A program made the translations under genes and the position numbers. 34,169 nt of DNA from positions 1 to 34,169 of the forward strand of contig NZ_JACIJK010000018.1 in NCBI RefSeq assembly GCF_014199305.1, in the 5' to 3' direction. This document shows, piece by piece, positions 25,861 to 34,169 of this stretch (positions within the stretch are counted from its first letter, which is position 1; the number at the start of each line of letters is the position of its first letter). A model generated the notes under the pieces. That model saw only the letters and a program-made list of their open reading frames with translations. It was not told the origin of the DNA and ran no database searches. The DNA comes from Sphingomonas aerophila. GTDB lineage: Bacteria; Pseudomonadota; Alphaproteobacteria; Sphingomonadales; Sphingomonadaceae.

Positions 25861-27408
25861 TCAACTCCTGGCGATGGTGAAGCGGTGCGATGGTTGCAGC
25901 CCGGCGATGGCCGCAACCGGCTCGGGCGGTCGCCACCGAAACTGCTGCACGTCGATGCGGCCGGGATAGACGTCGACGATTGAGAAGCCGTTGCGCTCCT
26001 CCATGGCAGCCGTGTCATTGATGGTCAGCGCTGCAGGGTGGAACGGCTTTATGCCGCGGGCGCTGCTGGGGTAACCCTCGTTCCCCGTACCGATCGTGCC
26101 GGGAAGGATCGCGTGAATGGGGTTGGCACTCAGGTCCAGGTCGCCGCTTCGCGTGATGATCGACGCGGCGGATGCATGCATGTCGCCCGAGATGCTGACG
26201 GCGGCACGCGTGCGCTGACCAGACAGTGCGGCCGCCAAACGTTGATGCTGCGCAAACCAGCCCTTTTGCCAATAGCTCTTGTCGTTCGCGAAGGTGCTGC
26301 CGTCCGAAGGGCCGTCCGCATACCATTCGCCCAGCTTGCCCGCGGTCCAGCCAAACGGGTTCGAGGGCGCATGGATGTACTGCTGCGCGGTTGACCGGGC
26401 GAGGCGATCGACAAGGAAGGCCTCCGCCTCCGGGAACAGCACGCCGCCCTTGTCGCCCAGCGACCAACCTCGGCGGCAATCGAAAAGCGCAAGTTCCAGA
26501 AGCTTGCCGACCCGCACCGTTTCCACCGTGCCGCCCCGATATGCGTCGCCCAGGTCGGGGCGCCCGAGCGCGAAGGGATAGGCCATCGCCTCGGTCCGCT
26601 GTTGCAGGCCAAAGGTGAAGGGACGCGGCGGAAAAGTGTAGCCCCAAGGCCCTGCATTGTCGTTTTCGAAATAGTCGTGATCGTCGGTCACGAACACCAG
26701 CGGCACGGAAGCGAACCGGTCTTCATACACCCCGGCGATCTGGCGGCCGATGACGGTGTTCAGGGACTGCCTGTTCGTGTCGGAATCAAAGGCGCTATCT
26801 TCATCGATCCAGGCGACCTGACGATAACGCTCGGCCGTGGCGGCGCGGGTCGCCGCGTCGCGGCGGTACTTCAGCGCGGTCCACAAGTCCCAGTAGATAT
26901 GGTCGCCGTTCGCGACGGCGAGATCGGGTGAGAAGGAAAGACCCCGGTCGAGAAGCGCACGCCGCGCGGCCAGCGGCAGGTAGCCGTAAGGCCGTCCTCC
27001 CTCGTCACCCCCCGCACAGGTGAAGAAAAGGATCCTGAAGTGGTCGGGCGCGGCATCGAGCGGCGGCAGCGTCTTCAGGGTCCACGCGTCGCGCAGCGGT
27101 CGGCCGCTCGCGTCCCGCAGTTCGAGCCGGTGCGCCGTTCCACCGCGCAACCCGCGCTGAACAAAGCCCCAGGCGTACCCGTCGACATCCTGGCGTGTCG
27201 CCGGAACAGGCCGCCCGTCAATCGTCAGGACGGGTGCCGCGGTCGGCGGCCGGTCCAGCAACACCTTCAGCGCCAGCGTGTCGTGTGTTGCCGAGGGAAG
27301 CAAAGCCCGGATCGGGCTTGCGTCCCGCGACCACGCGACCCCTCCCATCATGACCCCGCCCAAACCAAGCGCAGCCCCGCCGCGCAGGAAATCACGTCGT
27401 TCGTACAT
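25861..27408 (-). CDS. PhoD-like metallophosphatase, Tat-exported
   Basis: 515 residues. A twin-arginine signal (ERRDFLRGGAALGLGG) is followed by a small N-terminal beta domain (about 30-115) and a metallophosphatase domain. Metal-site motifs are NGDHIYWD (167-174), DDHDYFEND (242-250) and SGDMHAS (407-413). PhoD-family enzymes act outside the cytoplasm on phosphodiesters and phosphomonoesters using metal ions. This is a divergent member, so alkaline phosphatase D is a family label only. ATG 27408 follows GGGAGG. It is the middle gene of the operon, 32 bases after the receptor stop and 2 bases before the enolase-superfamily start. It probably releases phosphate or a sugar acid for its partner (inference). 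Confidence 0.88.
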   Translation of the reverse strand: MYERRDFLRGGAALGLGGVMMGGVAWSRDASPIRALLPSATHDTLALKVLLDRPPTAAPVLTIDGRPVPATRQDVDGYAWGFVQRGLRGGTAHRLELRDASGRPLRDAWTLKTLPPLDAAPDHFRILFFTCAGGDEGGRPYGYLPLAARRALLDRGLSFSPDLAVANGDHIYWDLWTALKYRRDAATRAATAERYRQVAWIDEDSAFDSDTNRQSLNTVIGRQIAGVYEDRFASVPLVFVTDDHDYFENDNAGPWGYTFPPRPFTFGLQQRTEAMAYPFALGRPDLGDAYRGGTVETVRVGKLLELALFDCRRGWSLGDKGGVLFPEAEAFLVDRLARSTAQQYIHAPSNPFGWTAGKLGEWYADGPSDGSTFANDKSYWQKGWFAQHQRLAAALSGQRTRAAVSISGDMHASAASIITRSGDLDLSANPIHAILPGTIGTGNEGYPSSARGIKPFHPAALTINDTAAMEERNGFSIVDVYPGRIDVQQFRWRPPEPVAAIAGLQPSHRFTIARS

Positions 27409-27440
27409 GTATTTGCCTCCCGAAATGGTTGCGGACGCGA

Positions 27441-29855
27441 TCAGAAGATTGTGCGGAACGTGGCCCCGATCGTGCGCGGGTCGCCGACATTGCCCGTGAC
27501 CAGGCCGTTGTTCGCGGCGCTGAGTGCCGTGAAGTATTGCTTGTCCGTCAGATTGCGGGCCCAGAAGGACAGGTCGAAACGCGAGTCCTGCAGGCGGAAG
27601 CCGATCCGCGCGTTGATTACGCCATAAGGGCGGATCAGCGTGTACGCAGAGTTGAGGCCGCTGGTGTCGTAGGATGACCGATGATTGAAATCGACCCGCC
27701 CGTAGATCTCGTCACCATTGACGCCCAGCGGCTCGGTCAGGTCTGCCGCAAGTGTGTAGGTGAACTTCGGCGCATTGGCGAGTTGCACGCCCGACAGGTC
27801 TTGAACCTCGCCAAGGTTACGGCGCTCGGGCGCGTTCTGGGCATTGGTGTAGCCCTGATACACCGCATCGACATAGGCGGCCGAGGCAGTCAGGTTCAGC
27901 GCCCGCGATGGCGTGACGATCAGGTCGGCCTCCACCCCGCGCGATCGCACCCCCGGTATGTTCGAGATGTAGCGCCTGAACGACGTGGTGTTGCCGATAT
28001 ACTCGGTAATGGCGGCCTGGTAGTTCTTGACGTCCGTCTGGAAGGCTGCGGCGTTGAGCGAAACGCGGCGCCGAAGGAACTGGCTCTTCAGTCCCACCTC
28101 ATAGGCGTTGACCGTTTCCGGCTTAACCACGGGCGACACGCCGGTCGGCAGCGAACCAAGGCTGAGTCCCCCTGACTTGCTGCCGCGTGAGTAGGTGGCG
28201 TACAGCAGCACGTCCTCGATGGGATGGTATCCCGCGGTTACTTGCCCGGTCAGGGCGTCGCTGCTGGTATCCACCACGTAGCGGACCTGCGGATACACGC
28301 CATCGCGCAGGGCCTGGGCCGTGGCCCTCTCTGCCGTGGACAGTCCGTCAAGGCTGTTGCCGGTCACAGTGCGCTGATCGAACAGTCCGCTCTTGTCCTC
28401 GTGCGTGAACCGGAGTCCGCTTGTCAGCGCCAGCCGCTTGCTAACGTTCCAGGTCGCCTGACCGAAAGCCGCATAGCTTTTCGTTCGCGGTTCGATGGTG
28501 GAGTCTGACTCAAAGCCGGTGAACGCCAGGTTGGCGAGCGCTCGATTGGCGGTCGGGTTGTTCCACAGGGCATAGGCAGGGCCCAACTGGTACTGACCCA
28601 GGGCGTGGATCACCTGCCAGAAATAATAGGCGCCTATCGTGTAGTCGATCGTGTTCGACCCATTGGAGCCCAGCCTGATCTCTTGGCTGAACTGCCGCTG
28701 CCGGTTGGTGGTCCCGCCCCGAATGTTGATGCTGAGCGAAGTGTTGTCCTGGTCATTGAGCGGGTACCAGTCCCACCACCGATAGGCGCTGACCGACGTC
28801 AGCGTGGCGCTTCCCAGGTTCCAGTCGAGTTTCCCTGAAACGCCATAGCCCTTCATGTTCGCCTGCACGTCGGCATTGACGTCCACAACGCGGGCAAACG
28901 GATCTGCCGGATCATAGGGCAGCTTGTACCCGGCCCGTGCAACCCGATCGTTGAAGTTGTTCGAGATTGCCGCGCCGTTCTCGTAACGCGTGAACACACC
29001 AGCAATGCTGGACGCGCGCGAATACGCTGCCTGGCGTGAATAGTCGCCGATCAGGCGAACGGTCAGGTCCGGCGCCGGGGTGAGAAGCAGCTGCGCACGA
29101 ACGGTACTCGCGTCATAGTTGTTGATCTTCCGGCCGTTGAACGCATTGCGAAGCAGTCCATCGGAATGGGTGTCCGACACAGTTATGCGGAACGCCGCGA
29201 GCCCGTCGATCAGCGGTCCCGATGCCGACGCGCGGGCCTGGTGATAGCCGCGCTCACCCAATGAGATCTCTGCACGCGCCTCGGGCTGAAAACTGGGTGC
29301 GCGGGTCGTGATGTTGATCGCGCCGGCCGTGGTGTTCTTGCCGAACAGCGTGCCCTGTGGGCCCCTCAGCACCTCTACCCGGTCTAGGTCGATCAGGTCG
29401 AACTGCGCCGCCCCGATCCGGCCGTAATAAACATCGTCCACATAGAAGCCGACGCCCACCTCCAGCCCGTCATTCTGGTCGGAGTTGGAGCCGAGGCCGC
29501 GGATGTTGGCAAAGGTGTTGCGTGCGTTGTTGCTGCGAATGGCAAGGCTGGGCGTCAGCTCTGCGATCTGCAGCAGGTTGGTGCGCCCGGTGCGTTCAAT
29601 CGTGGCGCCGCTGACCACGCTGATAGCGATGGGAACGTCCTGCGCCCGCTCCTGTCGCCGGCGGGCGGTGACGATGACCTCTCCCTCGTCTTGCGGCGCG
29701 TCTGTTTTGGCCTGCGACGTGTCACTCCCGTCGGCACTGCCGGCCGCCGACGCTGGCGCCGCAGCCTCTGATTGAGCGAAGACCGGAGAGGCTGAAAGCG
29801 TCGCGTCAGCAACGCTGGCGAGAAGCAGCGCGATGCTGCGGGCGTGCGTCTTCAA
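27441..29855 (-). CDS. TonB-dependent outer-membrane receptor
   Basis: 804 residues. A signal peptide (1-27, ending PVFAQ) and a low-complexity spacer lead to a TonB-box-like GEVIVTARR (58-66). The plug has the usual motifs (DVPIAISVVSG, IRGLGSN, VEVLRGPQGTLFGKNTTAGAIN), followed by a 22-strand-type barrel ending GATFRTIF with the terminal Phe. It imports a substrate using TonB energy. The sequence groups with the sphingomonad receptors for organic compounds rather than obvious siderophore receptors, but substrate cannot be read. The start is TTG 29853-29855, with GGGGG 9 bases upstream. It is first in the operon with the PhoD-like and enolase-superfamily genes. Confidence 0.92.
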   Translation of the reverse strand: MKTHARSIALLLASVADATLSASPVFAQSEAAAPASAAGSADGSDTSQAKTDAPQDEGEVIVTARRRQERAQDVPIAISVVSGATIERTGRTNLLQIAELTPSLAIRSNNARNTFANIRGLGSNSDQNDGLEVGVGFYVDDVYYGRIGAAQFDLIDLDRVEVLRGPQGTLFGKNTTAGAINITTRAPSFQPEARAEISLGERGYHQARASASGPLIDGLAAFRITVSDTHSDGLLRNAFNGRKINNYDASTVRAQLLLTPAPDLTVRLIGDYSRQAAYSRASSIAGVFTRYENGAAISNNFNDRVARAGYKLPYDPADPFARVVDVNADVQANMKGYGVSGKLDWNLGSATLTSVSAYRWWDWYPLNDQDNTSLSINIRGGTTNRQRQFSQEIRLGSNGSNTIDYTIGAYYFWQVIHALGQYQLGPAYALWNNPTANRALANLAFTGFESDSTIEPRTKSYAAFGQATWNVSKRLALTSGLRFTHEDKSGLFDQRTVTGNSLDGLSTAERATAQALRDGVYPQVRYVVDTSSDALTGQVTAGYHPIEDVLLYATYSRGSKSGGLSLGSLPTGVSPVVKPETVNAYEVGLKSQFLRRRVSLNAAAFQTDVKNYQAAITEYIGNTTSFRRYISNIPGVRSRGVEADLIVTPSRALNLTASAAYVDAVYQGYTNAQNAPERRNLGEVQDLSGVQLANAPKFTYTLAADLTEPLGVNGDEIYGRVDFNHRSSYDTSGLNSAYTLIRPYGVINARIGFRLQDSRFDLSFWARNLTDKQYFTALSAANNGLVTGNVGDPRTIGATFRTIF

Positions 29856-30320
29856 TGCTCAATTCCCCCTTTTGGATGAGCTTGCGGAAACCTGGTGCGG
29901 ATGGGCCGGCTGCCGAGCGAAACGACAGCGGCCGAAAGCCGATTGCTAGATTAGAGGGCCAGGACGGCAGCAGCCCGGCTGACGCGCTTCGATGGTCGCG
30001 TGTAGGCGGATCTGCATGGGTCGCGCTCCTTTGCGGGGCTGCGGCACTGTGCCGAAGCTCGGGCCAACGGCCCCGCGTAATTCCTACTCACCTGATGGGG
30101 GATGTATATGCAAGATGAGCTAGTGTGCAGCAAAGCAAGGCTTCGCCGAGGTGAACGGACATCAGGGATGGGCTCGGCCAGCGGCAGGCGATGAGTTCGC
30201 GAAGGATCGGTTGGGAACAACGCGTCCCAGGAAGAGAACAGCCGGCACCCACAATGGGTTAGCGGGGCGATCGACGGCTAATTGGAGTCCGCCAAAGGCG
30301 CATCGAAATCTCGGAAGCGG
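29856..30320. other. Intergenic, receptor-operon promoter region
   Basis: 465 bases upstream of the receptor operon and downstream of the broken cupin gene (both minus). No coding frame is credible. The region around 30085-30125 is locally AT-richer and may hold promoter elements. No clear palindrome was found. Confidence 0.4.
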
Positions 30321-30886
30321 TCAGAGCGTGCTAATCGGAATGGGTGGACCGACTAGATCCATGCCGAACTGAGCCAGAAGCGCAGCATCCGCCTTACTGC
30401 TGGCGTACTCGCCTGGTTCGATACCGCTTGTTTCTCGTTTAGCGAAAAAGGCCTCCATCTTTCCGGCAGGGGCGAAAGATATGAGCATCCTGCCTTTCTT
30501 CTCGCCTGAGAAAGCCCAAGCGTGGGGAATGCCGCGTGGGCCAAGTACGCAGTCACCCTGTTTTAGGACGACCCGGGCACGACCTATTTCAACGACGTAT
30601 TGGCCTCCAGGCAGAAGAACAATTCATCCTCATGGTGGTGAACATGCCGGGACGGACCGCCTTTGCGTGTATTCGCCTGTTCGAGTACGAACAAGGCTCC
30701 ATCGGTGTCACTCGTCAGCACCTTGTACGTGGTAGAGCTCAGGCCAATCGATCGCCGCTTACCCTCACGATCCTGCCCAGTCTTGATAGCCGAAATGGAA
30801 TTTCGCGTGCCGGTATAAGCGGCGCCAAGTAATTGAGCTGGAACAAGCGCCAGGTTTGCTACGGACAGCAGGGAACGACGAAGCAT
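30321..30886 (-). pseudogene. Secreted cupin-domain protein with a 1-base deletion
   Basis: The N-terminal frame (MLRRSLLSVANLALVPAQ, a signal peptide) runs to HVHHHEDELFFCLE and then ends in ASNT-type nonsense and TAG. Shifting one base at about 30608-30614 restores GQYVVEIGRARVVLKQGDCV, LGPRGIPHAWAFSG and a tail to TGA at 30321-30323. The cupin metal motif HxH(x)4E(x)6G is complete only when the frames are joined. The span of 566 bases plus one lost base is exactly 189 codons. Relatives include quercetin-dioxygenase-like cupins. It is either inactivated or a sequence error. Confidence 0.82.
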
Positions 30887-30929
30887 TCCGTCCTCCTTTA
30901 ATCACGCGGCGAGTCCAGCTCCCGGCCGA

Positions 30930-31145
30930 TCAGCTAACATCCTTCATCATCGGCGTGAATGCGCCCCGATCACCTCCGTAAAGTACTGGGCAGTAAAGAT
31001 GCTCTACGCTCCGCTGGCGCGCTGACGATCGAGCCAGACGCGGACCGCTGCAGCGTTGCCCTGCTTCGCCTGCACCTTTGGCGAGGTCATCGATCAAGCC
31101 ACTTCGGCGGCCTTGCTTCAGCAACCACGCACGGAACGGCTCCAT
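30930..31145 (-). CDS. Small YozE-like hypothetical ORF (71 aa)
   Basis: ATG 31143-31145 is preceded by AGGAAG at 8 bases. The start MEPFRAWLLKQGRRSGLIDD-LAK recalls the N-terminus of YozE-like SAM-domain proteins (FxxWLxxQxxRxDxIGDLA). After residue 23 the composition turns random, whereas a neighbouring frame reads VQAKQGNAAAVRVWLDRQRA then stops. A 1-base indel may therefore have altered the C-terminus. Weak, and either a short real gene or a remnant. Confidence 0.35.
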   Translation of the reverse strand: MEPFRAWLLKQGRRSGLIDDLAKGAGEAGQRCSGPRLARSSARQRSVEHLYCPVLYGGDRGAFTPMMKDVS

Positions 31146-31300
31146 TGTGGGCACTTCCTGATCCTGTATCAACGGCCTTCGAAACGGGAGTGCGGTCACG
31201 CGTCCCGAGATGGGCGCACCAAGGAGGGTCCGCTTTGTGGACGCACCATGCAGGCTCGTGCAGGATGGTCCTGCCGATACCGTGCAAAGGAGTCGGAACG

Positions 31301-32204
31301 ATGCTTCGGGCGAAGATGTCGATCGCGGCCAGCGTGTTGCTTGCCTCTTCCGCAGCGGCCCAGCAGACGTTGATGACGCCGCGAGATTTTAAGGCAACTC
31401 CCTCGCTCCCCGCAGATGCAGCATCCAGCTACGGCGCGGATGCCAATCAATATGGCGAGTTGCGACTTCCCACGAGTCCCGGACCTCACCCGGTTGTAGT
31501 GTTGGTGCATGGCGGCTGCTTCAGGGCCGCCTACGCGACGGTACGCGACCTGGCTCCGATCGGGGATGCGCTGAAGCAGCAGGGCATCGCCACCTGGAGC
31601 ATCGAGTACCGCCGTCTCGGTCAGCCGGGCGGGGGCTGGCCTGGGACGTATCTGGATGTCGCCACCGCAGTTGACCACTTGCGCACGCTCGCGCGGCGCT
31701 ATCGGCTAGATCTTAGACGCGTGGTGTTCGTGGGTCACTCCGCCGGAGGCCATCTTGCACTATGGGCGGCCGCCCGCGCCCGCGTGCCCGCGGAAAGCGC
31801 CATCGCAGCGCGTCGCCCGCTTCGACCATTGGGCGCCATCGACCTCGCCGGTCCGTTCGACCTGCGTGAGAACATCGCCAACTATTATCGCGAGTGCCGC
31901 GACCCCGTCATTACGCAAGTGATGGGTGGTACCCCCGAGCAGGTAGGTACCCGACCATTATTGGGCGGCATCGGCTGGCGCTCTCCTCCCCTTGCGAGTG
32001 CCCCATGTACTGATCTGGGGAGAGCATGAGGGCTTCATGCCACGACCGCTGGCGGCAGCGTACGTCAAGCGCGCCCGAGCCGCTGGTGATGACGTCGTCC
32101 TGCACGTAGTGCCGGGCGCCGGTCACTTCGAGATTGCCAGCCCGCACACCTCCGCCTGGCCCTTGTTGCTGGCTGAAATACAACGGCTCTTGCGCAGTTC
32201 GTGA
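31301..32204 (+). pseudogene. Secreted alpha/beta hydrolase (BD-FAE/kynurenine formamidase-like), 4-bp insertion
   Basis: ATG 31301 has AAGGAG about 9 bases upstream. Residues 1-21 are a signal peptide ending SSAAAQQ. The oxyanion motif HGGCF (70-74) and nucleophile GHSAGG (Ser147) identify an alpha/beta hydrolase of the esterase/lipase group. The frame breaks at GGTPEQV (near 31943-31948), where GTAGGTAC looks like a short tandem duplication. Removing four bases restores VPDHYWAASAGALLPLRVPH, IWGEHEGF and the catalytic-His region PGAGHFE, to the stop at 32204. The span of 904 bases minus 4 equals 300 codons. Inactive as written, because the His lies after the break. Confidence 0.82.
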
Positions 32205-32457
32205 TCGTGACGTCACGTGAGTGCCTTTGTGCAGAAACGACCAGACGCCCCGTCTTTTAAAATGGCAGTCTTAGCTCCATGGCGCAGAAAGCGGACGAGC
32301 CGGGATGTTGGTTGATCCCGTTCACGTGACTAATCGTCTGGCTCTGTAACCTCCGGCCCCGGTTCACCGCCAAAGCTCGCGCTGTCAGCCTGACCGCTTG
32401 GACAGGGATAGTTGTTTTCACCCCTGTGTTGTCGCGCTCGCACCGACTGGCGTCCGC

Positions 32458-33522
32458 TCACCCGAAATAGGCGCCGGCTAGTTCACTGGCGATGTGCTCG
32501 GACCCCTCACCCTCTATGTTGGTCAGCACAATCACGGTCAGGTCGTCGTCTGGGTAGTACTCGAAAGCGCAGGAAAAGCCGGGCAGGTTGCCGCCGTGAT
32601 CCCAAAGCCGGTGCCCGCGTCGCACCTCGACGAACGAGCCCAAACCGTAGCCGTGGCCGGCATCAGTAAACATCGCCGCCAGCGACGCTGCATTCACCAG
32701 CTTGCCGGCATGAAGAGCCACGTTCCAGCGCAGCAGGTCGTCCACAGTCGAACGTAAGCCACCCGCCGCATAGGCGGCCGAGGGGGTCATCAGTCGGGCG
32801 TTCTTTGCGATGCCGTCCACCAGCCAGTACCCGGAAGCCCGCCCCGGCACGATGTCCTCGGGATTGTCATAGGCTGTGTGGGTCAGGCCGGCCGGCCGCA
32901 GCAGATGATCACGCACGTAGTCGGGGTAGGACTGACCGGTGATCCGCTCGATCATCATGCCGAGCAGCGCATAGCCCGTGTTGCTGTAATGGAACTTGGC
33001 TCCCGGCGTGAACTCGAGTGGTTCGTTCCGCACCAGGCCGACAAGCTCGCCCGGGGTCAGGTTCAGGCGGGCGGGTCCACGGATGAAACCATTCACCTGA
33101 ACATAGTCCGGAATACCGGAAGAGTGGTTCAGCAACTGGCGCACCGTGATGGCGGACCAGGCCGCTGGCAGTCCGTCCACATAACGTCGGATCGGGCTGT
33201 CCAGGCTCACCTTGCCGCCCTCCACCAGCGTCATCACGGCGGTCGCTGTGAAGGGTTTGGTGGTCGATCCGATCCGAAACACTGTCTCTGGCGTTGCCAA
33301 CACGCCCTGCTCTCGGTCCGCCAGACCATAGCCTTGCCGCAGCAGCGTTTTGCCATGACGTGCGACGAGTACCACTCCGCTGAAGTTTCCGGCTCGCAAA
33401 TGGCCTTTCAGAAGCGCGTCGGCCCGGCTGGCAAAACCGGTGCGGGGAGCTGCCTGTGCGGTGAGGGAGAGCATAACAGTAGCGAGTGCTGACAGTGCCA
33501 GCGCGATCTGACGGATGGACAT
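32458..33522 (-). CDS. Serine beta-lactamase-family hydrolase (class C-like/esterase)
   Basis: 354 residues with a signal peptide (cleavage after TAQAA, 25). The three active-site motifs are SxxK at Ser86-Thr-Thr-Lys89, YSN at 179-181 and HGG at 309-311 in place of KTG. This is the pattern of the PF00144 beta-lactamase/D-aminopeptidase/esterase family. The HxG third motif is commoner in esterases and peptidases than in true AmpC enzymes, so antibiotic resistance should not be assumed. It is periplasmic or secreted. ATG 33522 has only a weak ribosome site. It is monocistronic and converges with the broken alpha/beta hydrolase. Confidence 0.88.
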   Translation of the reverse strand: MSIRQIALALSALATVMLSLTAQAAPRTGFASRADALLKGHLRAGNFSGVVLVARHGKTLLRQGYGLADREQGVLATPETVFRIGSTTKPFTATAVMTLVEGGKVSLDSPIRRYVDGLPAAWSAITVRQLLNHSSGIPDYVQVNGFIRGPARLNLTPGELVGLVRNEPLEFTPGAKFHYSNTGYALLGMMIERITGQSYPDYVRDHLLRPAGLTHTAYDNPEDIVPGRASGYWLVDGIAKNARLMTPSAAYAAGGLRSTVDDLLRWNVALHAGKLVNAASLAAMFTDAGHGYGLGSFVEVRRGHRLWDHGGNLPGFSCAFEYYPDDDLTVIVLTNIEGEGSEHIASELAGAYFG

Positions 33523-33667
33523 GGTCCAACTCTAGCTTGGCTCCAAACCGATGCGCCATACCTTCAACTCACCTCGGCACAGAGCATGCAGACGGCCAGA
33601 CGAGGAGGTTTCCAGCACGACCGTTTCCAAGCTCCGCCCCGCCGATCGCAAACGACCGGAGTTGGGG

Positions 33668-33885
33668 GAGTGCTGACCGCCCTGCACTCGCTGGCGGCGG
33701 ATTTCGCCCGCGAACAGCGGGCCAAACCTGTTCCACTACAGCCGCACAGTTTGATGGCATATGTCGATGCCGCGCCCGAACAGCAGGCTTTCGACGTTGC
33801 GCAATGAGAGCGGGGAGCACACGTCCACTATCACCACCGGCCGCATTACCTCGGGTGACGATTGAAGTAGCAGGACGGACTGTGA
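33668..33885 (-). pseudogene. IS6-family transposase fragment
   Basis: Minus strand. SSPEVMRPVVIVDVCSPLSL, then RNVESLLFGRGIDICHQTVRL, TAG (33736-33738), WNRFGPLFAGEIRRQRV. This matches the N-terminal HTH region of IS6-type transposases found in sphingomonads (SPEVIRLVVxxYxRFPLSLRNVEDLL...HETVRLWWNRFGPLFA). The first Trp of WW has become TAG. YFN, which normally lies before SSPEV, appears in another frame, so there is also an indel. The catalytic DDE part is absent, as are terminal repeats, so this is a short relic. Confidence 0.78.
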
Positions 33886-34169
33886 CACTTGCGTGAACGC
33901 GACACTGGCCCGCCCTAGCTTGTGCCGCTCCCGCCGGGTGGATTTGGTTCGACGGAGCCCTTCCCTACCCCGCCGTGCGGCTCTCTGCACCACGGAGACG
34001 ATCCTGAAACGCGCAGGAACGGGCGTGTGCGTCGGCATCTTTGGAAGGATACCAGCAGTCGAGAGCAAGATGGCGGTGCTGTCAGTCTAATGCGAACGCG
34101 TCTCCACAGGATGCAGTTCGCCTGACGGGCGTGGCAGCTTAGCTCGCAGCGCTCTGCCACTCCGCCAGT
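33886..34169. other. Unassigned right edge
   Basis: No gene I can support. Minus-strand frames run through but look like noise, and the last bases only superficially resemble a tRNA 5' end. It may contain more of the decayed transposon neighbourhood. Confidence 0.35.

Noticed and set aside
34100..34169. Possible tRNA 5' end on the minus strand at the right edge
   Set aside because: Only the first bases resemble a tRNA acceptor/D arm. No anticodon or T arm can be folded.

Overview
The window looks like an accessory stretch of a GC-rich alphaproteobacterial chromosome, most likely Sphingomonadaceae. The grounds are a TonB-dependent receptor, autotransporters, Tat-exported PhoD-type enzymes, a partial glycoside hydrolase family 31 gene, a small Lys/Pro-rich protein starting MAKGQ that I associate with sphingomonads, and a GcrA-like SANT mini-protein. 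No tRNA, rRNA, CRISPR array or intact insertion sequence was seen.

Layout. 1-8.4 kb is a cell-surface region: the 5' end of a secreted GH31 gene, then a lipoprotein-type subtilisin autotransporter converging on a very large autotransporter, with a strong hairpin between them. The large autotransporter is cut by one in-frame TAG exactly between passenger and beta-barrel. 9.3-11.7 kb holds a PAS/GGDEF/EAL cyclic-di-GMP protein whose first PAS domain also carries an in-frame TAG. 11.8-15.3 kb holds a SAM methyltransferase, an alpha/beta hydrolase and an FAD monooxygenase. 15.3-16.6 kb holds four small proteins, two of them under 60 residues. 16.8-19.2 kb holds a membrane-anchored HTH/TPR regulator and a Crp/Fnr regulator. 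19.6-20.6 kb is a decayed acyltransferase-3 gene. 21.1-24.2 kb is a large five-PAS hybrid histidine kinase.

The region 24.7-29.9 kb (minus strand) is the clearest functional unit. It is a tight operon of a TonB-dependent receptor, a Tat-exported PhoD-like phosphatase and a Tat-type mandelate-racemase/enolase-superfamily enzyme. All three appear to be envelope proteins, which suggests uptake of a phosphorylated or sugar-acid-like substrate and its processing in the periplasm. Beyond it lie a frameshifted cupin gene, a small YozE-like ORF, an alpha/beta hydrolase gene broken by 4 bp, a serine beta-lactamase-family hydrolase and a fragment of an IS6-family transposase.

Broken genes are the main theme. 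At least six coding sequences are interrupted: three by an in-frame amber codon, one by two 1-base losses plus a TGA, one by a 1-base loss and one by a 4-base gain. Either this is a decaying accessory region or the sequence carries errors. The amber in the autotransporter is the case most worth testing as programmed or suppressible.
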